From the NCBI GenBank assembly GCA_029215795.1, contig JARDYH010000002.1:109614501-109678500 (forward strand): 64,000 bases of DNA. The letters are read 5' to 3'. The notes under the pieces are model-generated. The model did not search any database and was not told where the DNA came from. It worked only from the letters and a program-made list of their open reading frames with translations. This stretch comes from Anniella stebbinsi (lineage: Eukaryota; Chordata; Lepidosauria; Squamata; Anniellidae). Both the position numbers and the translations under genes were made by a program. Of the stretch, positions 48,722 through 64,000 are shown piece after piece; position 1 is the first letter of the stretch, and every line of letters starts with the position of its first letter.

Positions 48722-50284
48722 GTAAGAACCCAGTTCTTTTTGTCTTCTTGTGAGGACCGTTTAACCTCATGTGTCTCCCTTGCGTCTCCTTCAGGAAAAT
48801 TCTCACATCTGCAATAGCTTTATAGGACTTTCCAGCTTGGTTCCTATTGTTAGATCATTCTTCACACAATTGTTTTTCACCAAATAATGTCATGTAGCTG
48901 ATCATGGGCAAGGAGGTGGGGATGGTGCAAGCCACTGGCATGTATGAACGGCTGACTTCGTATCTACACATGCAAGAGAAATAATGGCCAGACAGGACTG
49001 GCAGATCAAGTCCATACTTGCCCATCATGATATATTCACACAAGCATTGGGAACCTGGGTGTGTGAAGCGGTCAATACCATTATTCATTATGGACAGTCT
49101 TCATACTACAAAAACTATGTATGGTTGGATATAGATTTATGCTGGATCAATGGTGTTGGTGGAAATGGCTTTCCCCCCAACTCCTTCCCACAGCATCCCC
49201 TCCTGAGCCCTGAAAATGCTACGCAGAGACATGGTTCGCATGATCACCACAAGCCACTGTGGCTCATTATTAAGCCCACATATTAGCCATCGTGGGTTGC
49301 AGTACCTAAGGGCACCAGTTTGGTGACCCAAGCCCCTGCTACTGTGGCTTCTTGTTACATGTGAACCCAGCGAAGGTGGGTTGTTGGAGTGCTTGACGAG
49401 CCACCAGAACTCATGGGCTATTTTAGTGTTGTGGGTGGCTTGTCAAGCACCCCAACAACCCCTTGCTGGCTTCGCACAGAATGGCAAGCTACTGTATGCC
49501 CATGCCATGCCCTGAACATTCAAAATGGCGGCCCCATGAGGAAATTCCGTGCAAACTGGGCCAGGGGGTCAGGGGATCCTGCTGAATGGGGTGAACTGTG
49601 GTGTATGAGGAAGGAGGAGGCTTCTGTAAGTGGAGCCCTTCCTTTCAAGGAAGGCCTCTTCCACTTGTGAAAGGCAGAACCTGAATCCAACCCCTGGAGT
49701 AGACCCAACGGACAAAAGGATGTCTAAGCACTTTGTAGAAGGCCATTTTTGTACTCCGTTCTCTCTTCCATGAAGGAAAACGCTGTGGTGCATGATGGGT
49801 GGCATTTTTTTCCTCCACTGTGTGTACATGTGATGGGAATCTGCCACCAATCAGTCTTATGACTCTGTGTTTGTACAAATCGGCATGTGTGCATTCGTCA
49901 GAGATTATAACGTGCATAATTATTTCATTTTCTTGCTCAGTATGAGGCGCCAAAATCTGTGCAGCCCAACAATGTAATCTCTTGTCTTTAGGCAACAGAC
50001 CAGAATTACAAACCTGAAATAATTGGGAGGGGGGAAGCAATGGTCCTTTAACAGGGAGAAAACTGTGCTTTAACAGTGTTTTTAATGTGTTCATAAAATA
50101 CAGTGTTTCCCTGTGGTTTCGGTTTACAATTCTACCCCATTCACAACATATGTCCTGTACAAAAACCTCGAACTCTCCATAACACTCCAGGCATCTGATG
50201 AAGTGAGCTTTCATCTACAAAAGCTTATGCCAGAGTAAATTTGTAGTCTTTAAGGTGACACAAGACTCTTTGTTGTTTTCATAG
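48722..50284 (+). other. ABCA1: ABCA1 intron 33
   Basis: 1563 bp. A repeat (50192-50279) runs up to the acceptor of exon 34. The minus-strand open frame 49645-50214 (189 codons) has no recognisable domain. A weak fold-back may lie near 49380-49465, where GTGCTTGACGAGCC and GGCTTGTCAAGCAC are nearly inverted. Confidence 0.8.
50192..50279 (+). repeat. Retroposon 3' end abutting the exon 34 acceptor
   Basis: CATCTGATGAAGTGAGCTTT, AAAGCTTATGCCAGAGTAAA, TTTGTAGTCTTTAAGGTGAC and ACAAGACTCTTTGTTGTTTT. I recognise this as the 3' region of a widespread reptile interspersed repeat. The last bases serve as the pyrimidine tract of the AG at 50283-50284. Confidence 0.75.
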
Positions 50285-50390
50285 ATATGGTGGCTTTTCA
50301 TTGGGAGCCCGCAGCTCCATTGTGATTCCTCCCCACGAAGAAGTTAACAATGCCATCGAGCAAGTGAAGAAAATCTTGGAACTAGCCAAG
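50285..50390 (+). CDS. ABCA1: ABCA1 exon 34: extracellular domain 2
   Basis: 106 bp, same as human. It reads [20 protein letters not shown] and [15 protein letters not shown] after a split arginine codon. Human GVSNTQALPPSQEV is [14 protein letters not shown] here. Confidence 0.97.
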
Positions 50391-50583
50391 GTAAGCAGCT
50401 AAGAGATTTCTGTGCAAGAGTCAATGACATCCCCCGGGATAGTTACGATATTAGGTGACTTTGCTTTGCTACTTCATCTGGAATACAGGTGATCTGCATG
50501 ATGGTAAGGAGAGCCTAATCTCATCTCTTGGAATAGGGCAGGAAAGAATTTTAGATTAAAATAAACATGTAGCCAAGTAAATA

Positions 50584-50676
50584 ACAGCATGATCCTATAC
50601 ATGCCTACTCAGAAGTAAGTCTCATTGAGTTCAATTGAGCTTACTCTGAAGTAAGCAGGTATAGGATTGTGGCTTA
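50584..50676. repeat. Small palindromic repeat (CAATCCTATGCA type)
   Basis: CATGATCCTATACATGCCTA and CTCAGAAGTAAGTCTCATTG at left; CTTACTCTGAAGTAAGCAGG and TATAGGATTGTG at right. The halves are inverted. Confidence 0.65.
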
Positions 50677-50701
50677 AATGACCTAACACTGTATTTCAAC
50701 C

Positions 50702-50748
<47 letters not shown>
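50702..50748. repeat. (ATT)n microsatellite forming the exon 35 acceptor
   Basis: About 15 uninterrupted TTA/ATT units. The final TTAG supplies the splice acceptor AG at 50748-50749, so no normal pyrimidine tract is present. Confidence 0.95.
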
Positions 50749-50749
50749 G

Positions 50750-50824
50750 GGGAGCTCTGGAGAGCGCTTCCTTAACAGTCTGGGGAGCTTCCTGAAGGTC
50801 ATGGACACAAAGGACAATGTAAAG
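50750..50824 (+). CDS. ABCA1: ABCA1 exon 35: extracellular domain 2
   Basis: 75 bp, 25 codons, phase 0 at both ends: GSSGERFLNSLGSFLKVMDT then KDNVK before GTATG. Human is [20 protein letters not shown], and human exon 35 holds the R1587K variant. Skipping it would keep the frame. Confidence 0.97.
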
Positions 50825-51726
50825 GTATGCCCACCTCATTGCTGTGCCTGGGTAGCCAGATCCAAGTTCTTCAGAAACCTTGAATGGCTGCAGCAGGGTT
50901 TCCCAGACTTTTGACAGCAGAGGCATTTTGTAAAAAAAAATTAAATTGTAGGCACACTTCACTATGGAATCCCAGAAAGTTGCCTTTTCTTGTGTAAGAG
51001 CGTCCAACCTCAGAGGGGCCCTGCTGTCTGTATTTCTGCATGAGCTACTGATCTGAGAATACTTCTCAACTGGGAGAAGGCAAGCCTAGAGCAGTGACTC
51101 ACAGAGAGTTGCAGCGGGGCGCCTCCTCTGAAAATGGGCCCCTTCCGTTGTGTTTCACTATTGTGACTGATTGCCTGATCCCATTACACTGAAAGTCGAA
51201 GTAACTACGCCCAGCAGAGGCTGATTGGAGGGAAGCAAAGCCAGAGTAGTAAACCACACAAACAACAACCTTCAACACACTTACCAGGGAGTAGGACCCA
51301 TTGTACGCTGAAGGGCTTACTTCTGAGTAGATATGCGTAGAATTGCACCGGCAGAGCTGCCACGGTCTCCTCCACGGCTGGGAACTTGAGTGCTCTTAAT
51401 TATTTAATTAATTTCTTGATGATTGTTACTTCGATCATTTAATTAATTATCTTAATGAATGGATTTACTTTTTTGGAGCGCATGCGCTGTCTTCTATGCA
51501 TGGGGCAAATGTCCAGCTAGCAGAAGGATGGTTGATGGATTGCCCATCGGTGTTTTACTAGTGTCATATAGCTTTTGAAATTATCTTTAGAATTAGTTTA
51601 AGTAAAAGAAACGGCCCGACGGATAGTGACCCAGTGAAGGCAGGTGGCATTTGATTCCCAGGGTTGAGAGCTCGTACTCGGTGACTGGTGTTCCTCCCCA
51701 TTCATGCCAGCGTGTTCTCTTTTCAG
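50825..51726 (+). other. ABCA1: ABCA1 intron 35
   Basis: 902 bp with one small palindromic repeat (51270-51348) and an AT-rich stretch near 51395-51470. No gene. Confidence 0.85.
51270..51348. repeat. Small palindromic repeat
   Basis: CACACTTACCAGGGAGTAGG at left and GCTTACTTCTGAGTAGATAT with GCGTAGAATTGCACC at right. Confidence 0.55.
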
Positions 51727-51896
51727 GTGTGGTTCAATAACAAAGGCTGGCACGGGGTCAGCTCCTTTCTCAACGTGATGAACAACGCCATTCTCCGGGC
51801 CAACCTGCAAAACGGAGAGGATCCCAGCACCTACGGCATCACGGCCTACAACCACCCGCTGAACCTCACGAAGCAGCAGCTCTCCGAAGTGGCCTT
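51727..51896 (+). CDS. ABCA1: ABCA1 exon 36: end of extracellular domain 2
   Basis: 170 bp, same as human. [40 protein letters not shown] and [16 protein letters not shown]. The WFNNKGWH motif is a family hallmark; the sequon NLT is kept. Confidence 0.99.
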
Positions 51897-52065
51897 GTAT
51901 GTCCTGACGTGGCCGTAGAGAGGGTGGAAGGGGGACACGGGGAATGGGACGGGGCATGGACCTCTTGAAATCCAAGGAGAGTCAGGTCTGCAGTTCCTGC
52001 TACTGTAGCTCCAGGGCTTTAAAGGCCAGGGCTTCATTTCAAAGTCGCCTCTTTCTACCGGCATT

Positions 52066-52520
52066 CTAATAATAATAATAATAATAATAATATTTATTTC
52101 TTACCCGCCTCTCCCTCTGGATCGAGGCAGGGAACAACATGAAATTTAAAATACATAAAACTGATTGAAAGCACATAAAACTAATACATTATTAAAATAC
52201 CAATAAAATACCAATAAAACTCTTACAATTCAACTGGGTAGGCATGCCAGAAGAGATCAGTCTTTATGGCTTTCTTAAAGTCAAAGAGACTATTAAGTTG
52301 ACGAATCTCCTCCGGCAGGCCATTCCACAGTCTGGGAGTGGCAGAAGAGAAGGTCCTCTGGGTAACACTCGTCAGCCTGGTTTTGTCTGACTAACAAATT
52401 CTTCCCAGAGGACTTGAGTCTGCGGGGCGGATTGTATGGGAGAAGGCGATCCCGCAGATAACCTGGACCCAAACCATGTAGGGCTTTAAAGGTGATGACC
52501 AACACTTTGTACTTCGCCTG
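52066..52520 (-). mobile_element. LINE 3' end, antisense, truncated, with (ATT)n tail
   Basis: On the minus strand it codes FKALHGLGPGYLRDRLLPYN and RRLKSSGKNLLV, the C-terminal end typical of L2/Rex/CR1-group LINE polyproteins. A 3'UTR follows with CTCGATCCAGAGGGAGAGGC and ends in an (ATT)n tail (52066-52090). The open frame is broken by frameshift after that motif. The 3'UTR matches 20106-20240. Confidence 0.8.
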
Positions 52521-52652
52521 GAAAGTAATTGGCAGCCAGTGAAGTGATTTTAAAGTGGTGTGATATGGTCACTCCTAGGTGTACCAGTGACCATTCTACT
52601 TTGGAGTGTGGCATCTTTCAGTTTACATTGGATTTTTTTTTGATGCCCTAGA

Positions 52653-52792
52653 GAAGGGATGGGGAACGTGTGGCCCTCCCAGTGTTGTTGGCCTACAATG
52701 CCCATGATCCCTCTTTGGCTATACTAGCTGGGGCTGATGGGAGTTGCAGGACAAAACGTCAGGAGGGCCGCAAGTTTCCCACCCCTTCTCTA
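52653..52792. repeat. Fold-back repeat
   Basis: AAGGGATGGGGAACGTGTGG at left and CAAGTTTCCCACCCCTTCTC at right; TTGTTGGCCTACAATGCCCA is mirrored by TGGGAGTTGCAGGACAAAAC. Confidence 0.65.
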
Positions 52793-52857
52793 GTTGAGCT
52801 TACGTGCGAGATCATTGTATGTCTGATCAAGTCAAAAGCCAACCTGTCACCCTTTAA

Positions 52858-53151
<294 letters not shown>

Positions 53152-53654
53152 TGACACTCTGGCTTGTTCCAAGGTTAATATTGGCCCTAACCAGAAGCAA
53201 AAGGTAGTTCAGGGGTACAAGTTCCCTTGGCCTGAAGCCGCTCACCTGTGTCCTGTGTACCTAAGGGTAGTTGGAAGTTGTCCATTTGTGTGGCCACAGT
53301 CAAGGATGCTGCAGCACGCACTGAGTTTATCTGTAGCCAAGGAATTACAAAACGTGCCCATAATAAACGATGCAAATAAAGTAATATTGCAAATGTTGAC
53401 TTAAGGCTGCAATCCTAGGCATGCTGGGCGCCCACATTGGTTTCAGTGACCTTTAGCACAGCCAACTCTGCACAAGGCCAGGCTGCAGTGATGCTATAAT
53501 TCAGAGCTGCTATTGCAAGTTGGTTAAAAGCATGAGCTGTGAGCTAAGATGGACCCAGTTCGAAGCTCACCATATTCCCGAAAAAAACAAAGCTAAAAAT
53601 AAGAGAAATGATCCTTTGAATATGGATAACTCATGAAGAGTACTTAACACAGAG

Positions 53655-53772
53655 GTGGGGAGCCTGTAGCCCTCCAGTTTAATATTGGACTACAACTCCA
53701 ATAATTCCTAAGCTTTGGGCATACTGGCTGGGGCTGATAGGAGTTGCAGTCCAATACCATTCCCCACCCGAT
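53655..53772. repeat. Fold-back repeat
   Basis: AGGTGGGGAGCCTGTAGCCC and TATTGGACTACAACTCCAAT at left; AGGAGTTGCAGTCCAATACC and ATTCCCCACC at right. Confidence 0.65.
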
Positions 53773-53787
53773 TTAACACATGCAGGC

Positions 53788-53976
53788 CCTGTTCAGACAA
53801 CACACTAAACTATGATGGTTAAGCATTTTGAGCTAAACATGGCTTAGCGGGACCCATGATTTAGTGTGTCATGTGAACCATTCTTAGCCATGGTGGCTAC
53901 ATAACCACGGCTTACTAACCATTTGCTGCAAAAGGGTTAGTGGCCTAACCATGGCTTTGTGTGTTGTCTGAACAGG
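53788..53976. mobile_element. Inverted-repeat element with clear TIRs (CCTGTTCAGACAACACAC)
   Basis: 189 bp. The left end CCTGTTCAGACAACACACTA and the right end GTGTGTTGTCTGAACAGG are exact reverse complements over 18 bases. TAGCCATGGTGGCTACATAA is near the centre. A diverged copy lies at 27947-28130. Confidence 0.8.
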
Positions 53977-54584
53977 CTCACACTATGAAAATAATAAAAC
54001 TCGCAACACAGCTAAAGTATTATGAATTTCTTATGACTCGTTTCATGGCATAATTTATTCCGAGAAACAAGCACATGTATGTATCGTCACCGCATTCACT
54101 GAACTTGTGAGGACTCTGAGTTGTCTTCAGCAGCTCAAATAGAGTTTAATAATCAGCTCTTCATGTGTAATACTTGGTAATACTTTTCAGGGCTGATATA
54201 ACTAACCACTGCTGAGATCATGCATGTGGTGCTTTGAATGTGAACATCTGAACTGTGTTGCATTAACATTTTCTTTGATTGCAACCTTTGGGTTTTGATC
54301 TAATAAAAAAAATGGGAGTAACAGGTGAGCATTTGGGGGGGAGGTTTCTAAAGTGCATCAGACTGTCCTTCCTTTTTCTGTCGACTTATATGGCCCTGTT
54401 GTACGAAGGATGAGAGCAAATTCTGTCTGCCCTGCCGTTTTTGTCCCATTGCAGTTACATGCCGGGGAGCAGTCCTTTGTTTCTTGCCTCCAGGGTGCTT
54501 ACTGTGATAAAAACAAGAACTCTCCTGCCTTATCTAATTTTATATGGTGATAATTTAAGCTCCTTTAACTCAGAGCTCTTCTGA

Positions 54585-54740
<156 letters not shown>

Positions 54741-54808
54741 TAAGGAAGGCCCACCTGGAGGGCTCAGGTGCTGGGGATCGATCGAGATGTAGGAATGAGA
54801 CCCCTTAA

Positions 54809-57322
<2,514 letters not shown>

Positions 57323-57443
57323 GCCTGCAAATGCCAAGCTTCTACCCATGACTGAAGAGGATGAGGATGTGAACAGAGAAAGGCAGAGGATCCTTGGTGG
57401 CGGAGGGCAGAGTGATATCTTAGAAGTCAAGGAATTAACCAAG
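57323..57443 (+). CDS. ABCA1: ABCA1 exon 42: linker to NBD2
   Basis: 121 bp, same as human: [40 protein letters not shown] before GTGAG. The acidic TEEDEDV and R-E-R-Q-R-I-L are kept; NBD2 begins with [10 protein letters not shown]. Confidence 0.98.
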
Positions 57444-58436
<993 letters not shown>

Positions 58437-58822
58437 TAGTGAAATATTACTCAAGACCTGAAGGTATAGGGTTGAATAACTGGTGAAATACCCATATGGT
58501 AAAAGAAAAGCTTAGCCCTGTGGCTTTCACATTGAGCTAGTGATCCGGAATTAACTCCATAGCACAGATAAATGGTGCAACCCACCATTGCATGGATGTC
58601 GCTATAAATAATATAAATCATCTGTCTGTCTTCTAATGCTTCGTGCTTTGGTCTCCTGGGTCTGAGTGGTACTGGCATTTATAACCCAGGCTGGGCAATC
58701 CTACTGTTGAAGTCAGAGCACTCTCAGGTCGGAGCCCGAGTTATCCAACTTCCTGCCAGACTCCTGCTAGTAGGACAAAAGTCAGGAAAGAGTGACATTT
58801 GCTGTCCTTTCTATCTGTGTGG

Positions 58823-58825
<3 letters not shown>

Positions 58826-58868
<43 letters not shown>
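58826..58868. repeat. (TA)n microsatellite
   Basis: About 21 TA units, the longest TA run here. Confidence 0.95.
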
Positions 58869-58869
<1 letters not shown>

Positions 58870-59112
58870 CTGGCAATTGGAGATAAATTCTTTATGCCAT
58901 TTCCACGACTAATGTTAAGTTTTCCTGGGTTGGGGGTTCGTTTACTGCTGGGATGACTCCCCCCACCACCACTCCGACCATGCCATGCCCTCAATTCTTC
59001 CTTGTTTTCCCTCTCGCCGATGTAAAAGCCCCAGATCTCTTTCCATGTGAGCAGGAAAGAGGGATCCAAGCTCAGACACTATATCAGGGATCATAGGATT
59101 TCAAAGTGTTTT

Positions 59113-59292
59113 TTCAAAGCGCTTTGTGTACATTTGTTTGTATTCCTTATAACAACCCTGTAAGTTAGATCAGTATTATTCCTGTATTGTGCACAGTGGG
59201 GACAGAGGTTGAAAGACTTGCCTAATGAGTTCATGAGGTTTGTCCTAAGGAATTCCTGATTTGTGGCTCCATCTCTTGACCCCACTACGCTG
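59113..59292 (+). repeat. MIR-like SINE, diverged
   Basis: CAAAGCGCTTTGTGTACATT, TTATAACAACCCTGTAAGTT and ACAGTGGGGACAGAGGTTG resemble the MIR core order closely. Confidence 0.6.
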
Positions 59293-59370
59293 CAGAAGGG
59301 TATCAGAATCTCTCTGATATTCCCGTGATAGCAGCCATGCATACATTCATCCTGAACCTCAAGGGACTAA

Positions 59371-59725
59371 GGCCCCCTCCACAAGGATGCGCTTTTGCGC
59401 CCGGTTCGGGGATTATGCGCATTATCGCGGAGGCGCATTTACGGCTAATCCCTCTGCACGGGAGGCGGCGAGAGGCGGCGAAGCGCATTAATTGATGTCC
59501 AAAAAGCGCTTTAGAAGACGTTAATGCGCATAATCGCTTGTTCACACGGCGAAAATGCGCTTTAACGGCCGGAGCAAAATAAAAGTCGCTATTTAACGCG
59601 CATTCGAAAATGCGCATTATCGGGGAGATAACGCGCCTGTACGCCCGTTTTGCGCTCCGCTGGTGTGGAGGTAAAATTTATAATGAGCCTTCAAGGCTCA
59701 TTAAACGTCTCGTGTGGAGGAGGCC
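59371..59725 (+). mobile_element. PIF/Harbinger-like MITE, full length, CpG-rich
   Basis: 355 bp. The left end GGCCCCCTCCACAAGGATG and the right end CGTGTGGAGGAGGCC form imperfect TIRs. TAA flanks both sides (59368-59370 and 59726-59728), the trinucleotide target duplication typical of PIF/Harbinger elements. GCGCATTA occurs repeatedly in both orientations. It has no ORF of note. Confidence 0.75.
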
Positions 59726-59759
59726 TAAGGCTGCTTGCAGACGAGGCCTTTCTGATCCC

Positions 59760-59950
59760 ATCTCCCTGCCTCATTCGCAGACGTTTATGGGGGAGTCCAG
59801 ATGACATTGTCTTCTACTTGTAACCTTCCTGTGTTTCCCCACCGCTTCTTCCGACTTTGTTTTTCCTAACATGGAAAATCCATTAAGGAAGAAAAGATGG
59901 AACAGCTGCCCAATGCCATCACGTTGCTGGCGCTCAGAGCTCTCCTGAAC
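59760..59950. repeat. Unnamed interspersed repeat, copy 2
   Basis: TTATGGGGGAGTCCAGATGA, CCACCGCTTCTTCCGACTTT and CATGGAAAATCCATTAAGG align by eye with 7850-8010. Confidence 0.45.
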
Positions 59951-60037
59951 GGCTTCTGAGTTCATGCACGAGTGCTAGGGATGTGTGAGGAATGGATGGG
60001 ACAGGCATGTGCTAAACTGGTCTTTTAATATTTTCAG

Positions 60038-60144
60038 TGCTTTGGTCTCTTGGGAGTCAATGGAGCTGGCAAATCCTCCACTTTCATGATGTTGACTGGA
60101 GACACCGATGTTACAGGAGGAGACGCTTTTCTTAATGGGAAGAG
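60038..60144 (+). CDS. ABCA1: ABCA1 exon 44: NBD2 Walker A
   Basis: 107 bp, same as human: [20 protein letters not shown] then [15 protein letters not shown] plus two bases. GVNGAGKSS is Walker A with the human K1952 equivalent. Confidence 0.99.
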
Positions 60145-61625
<1,481 letters not shown>

Positions 61626-61760
61626 GTTGGCGAATGGGCTGTCCGCAAACTAAGTCTCATGAAGTATGCAGATAAATACGCCGGCACCTACAGCGGTGGG
61701 AACAAGCGGAAACTGTCCACTGCAATGGCCTTAATTGGGGCCCCTCCCGTGGTGTTCCTG
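61626..61760 (+). CDS. ABCA1: ABCA1 exon 46: NBD2 signature
   Basis: 135 bp, 45 codons, same as human: [40 protein letters not shown] then [15 protein letters not shown] is the NBD2 signature; the serine of KLST matches human S2054, a reported PKA site. Walker B starts here and ends in the next exon. Confidence 0.99.

Positions 61761-64000
<2,240 letters not shown>

Larger units (their letters stand above)
50391..50749 (+). other. ABCA1: ABCA1 intron 34
   Basis: 359 bp: a small palindromic repeat (50584-50676) and then an ATT microsatellite that runs into the AG. Confidence 0.9.

Noticed and set aside
49645..50214. 189-codon open frame on the - strand in intron 33
   Set aside because: No domain recognised and it runs into an interspersed repeat.
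58826..58868. TA run as a promoter or replication origin
   Set aside because: It is a plain TA microsatellite within an intron with no supporting context.

Overview
The window is the body of one large vertebrate gene on the + strand: ABCA1, the cholesterol and phospholipid exporter that builds nascent HDL on apolipoprotein A-I. I recognise 43 consecutive coding exons. By comparison with the 50-exon human gene they correspond to exons 6 to 48; the exon numbers used here are those human equivalents. Together they hold 5968 coding bases, about 1988 complete codons. The first ~140 residues (exons 2-5) lie upstream of the window and the last ~130 (exons 49-50) lie downstream. All junctions are GT-AG, all phases agree, and no exon carries a stop or frameshift, so the gene looks intact.

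The protein is close to mammalian ABCA1 in the membrane and nucleotide-binding parts and divergent in the first extracellular domain. The introns carry tRNA-derived SINEs, MIR-like SINEs, LINE 3' ends with ATT-type tails, and several palindromic fold-back repeat families that I associate with lizards and snakes. Together these suggest a squamate reptile. The species cannot be told from the sequence alone.

Layout: 1-2993 end of intron 5; 2994-25309 exons 6-14 (extracellular domain 1); 26235-30242 exons 15-17 (membrane helices TM2-TM6); 31971-37693 exons 18-23 (linker and nucleotide-binding domain 1); 38809-43556 exons 24-28 (regulatory region and entry to the second half); 44617-51896 exons 29-36 (TM7 and extracellular domain 2); 52875-56599 exons 37-41 (TM8-TM12); 57323-63865 exons 42-48 (linker and nucleotide-binding domain 2); 63866-64000 start of intron 48. 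About 91% of the window is intron.

I see no second protein-coding gene, no tRNA, rRNA or snoRNA gene, and no new multi-gene system. The points worth a second look are structural: splice acceptors of exons 34 and 35 that abut a repeat and a microsatellite; a nearly perfect 42-bp-arm hairpin just after exon 9; a 30-bp minisatellite in intron 10; a 319-bp almost perfect palindrome in intron 24; a TAA-flanked, CpG-rich inverted-repeat element present in several copies; and a separate 410-bp element with 16-bp terminal inverted repeats.
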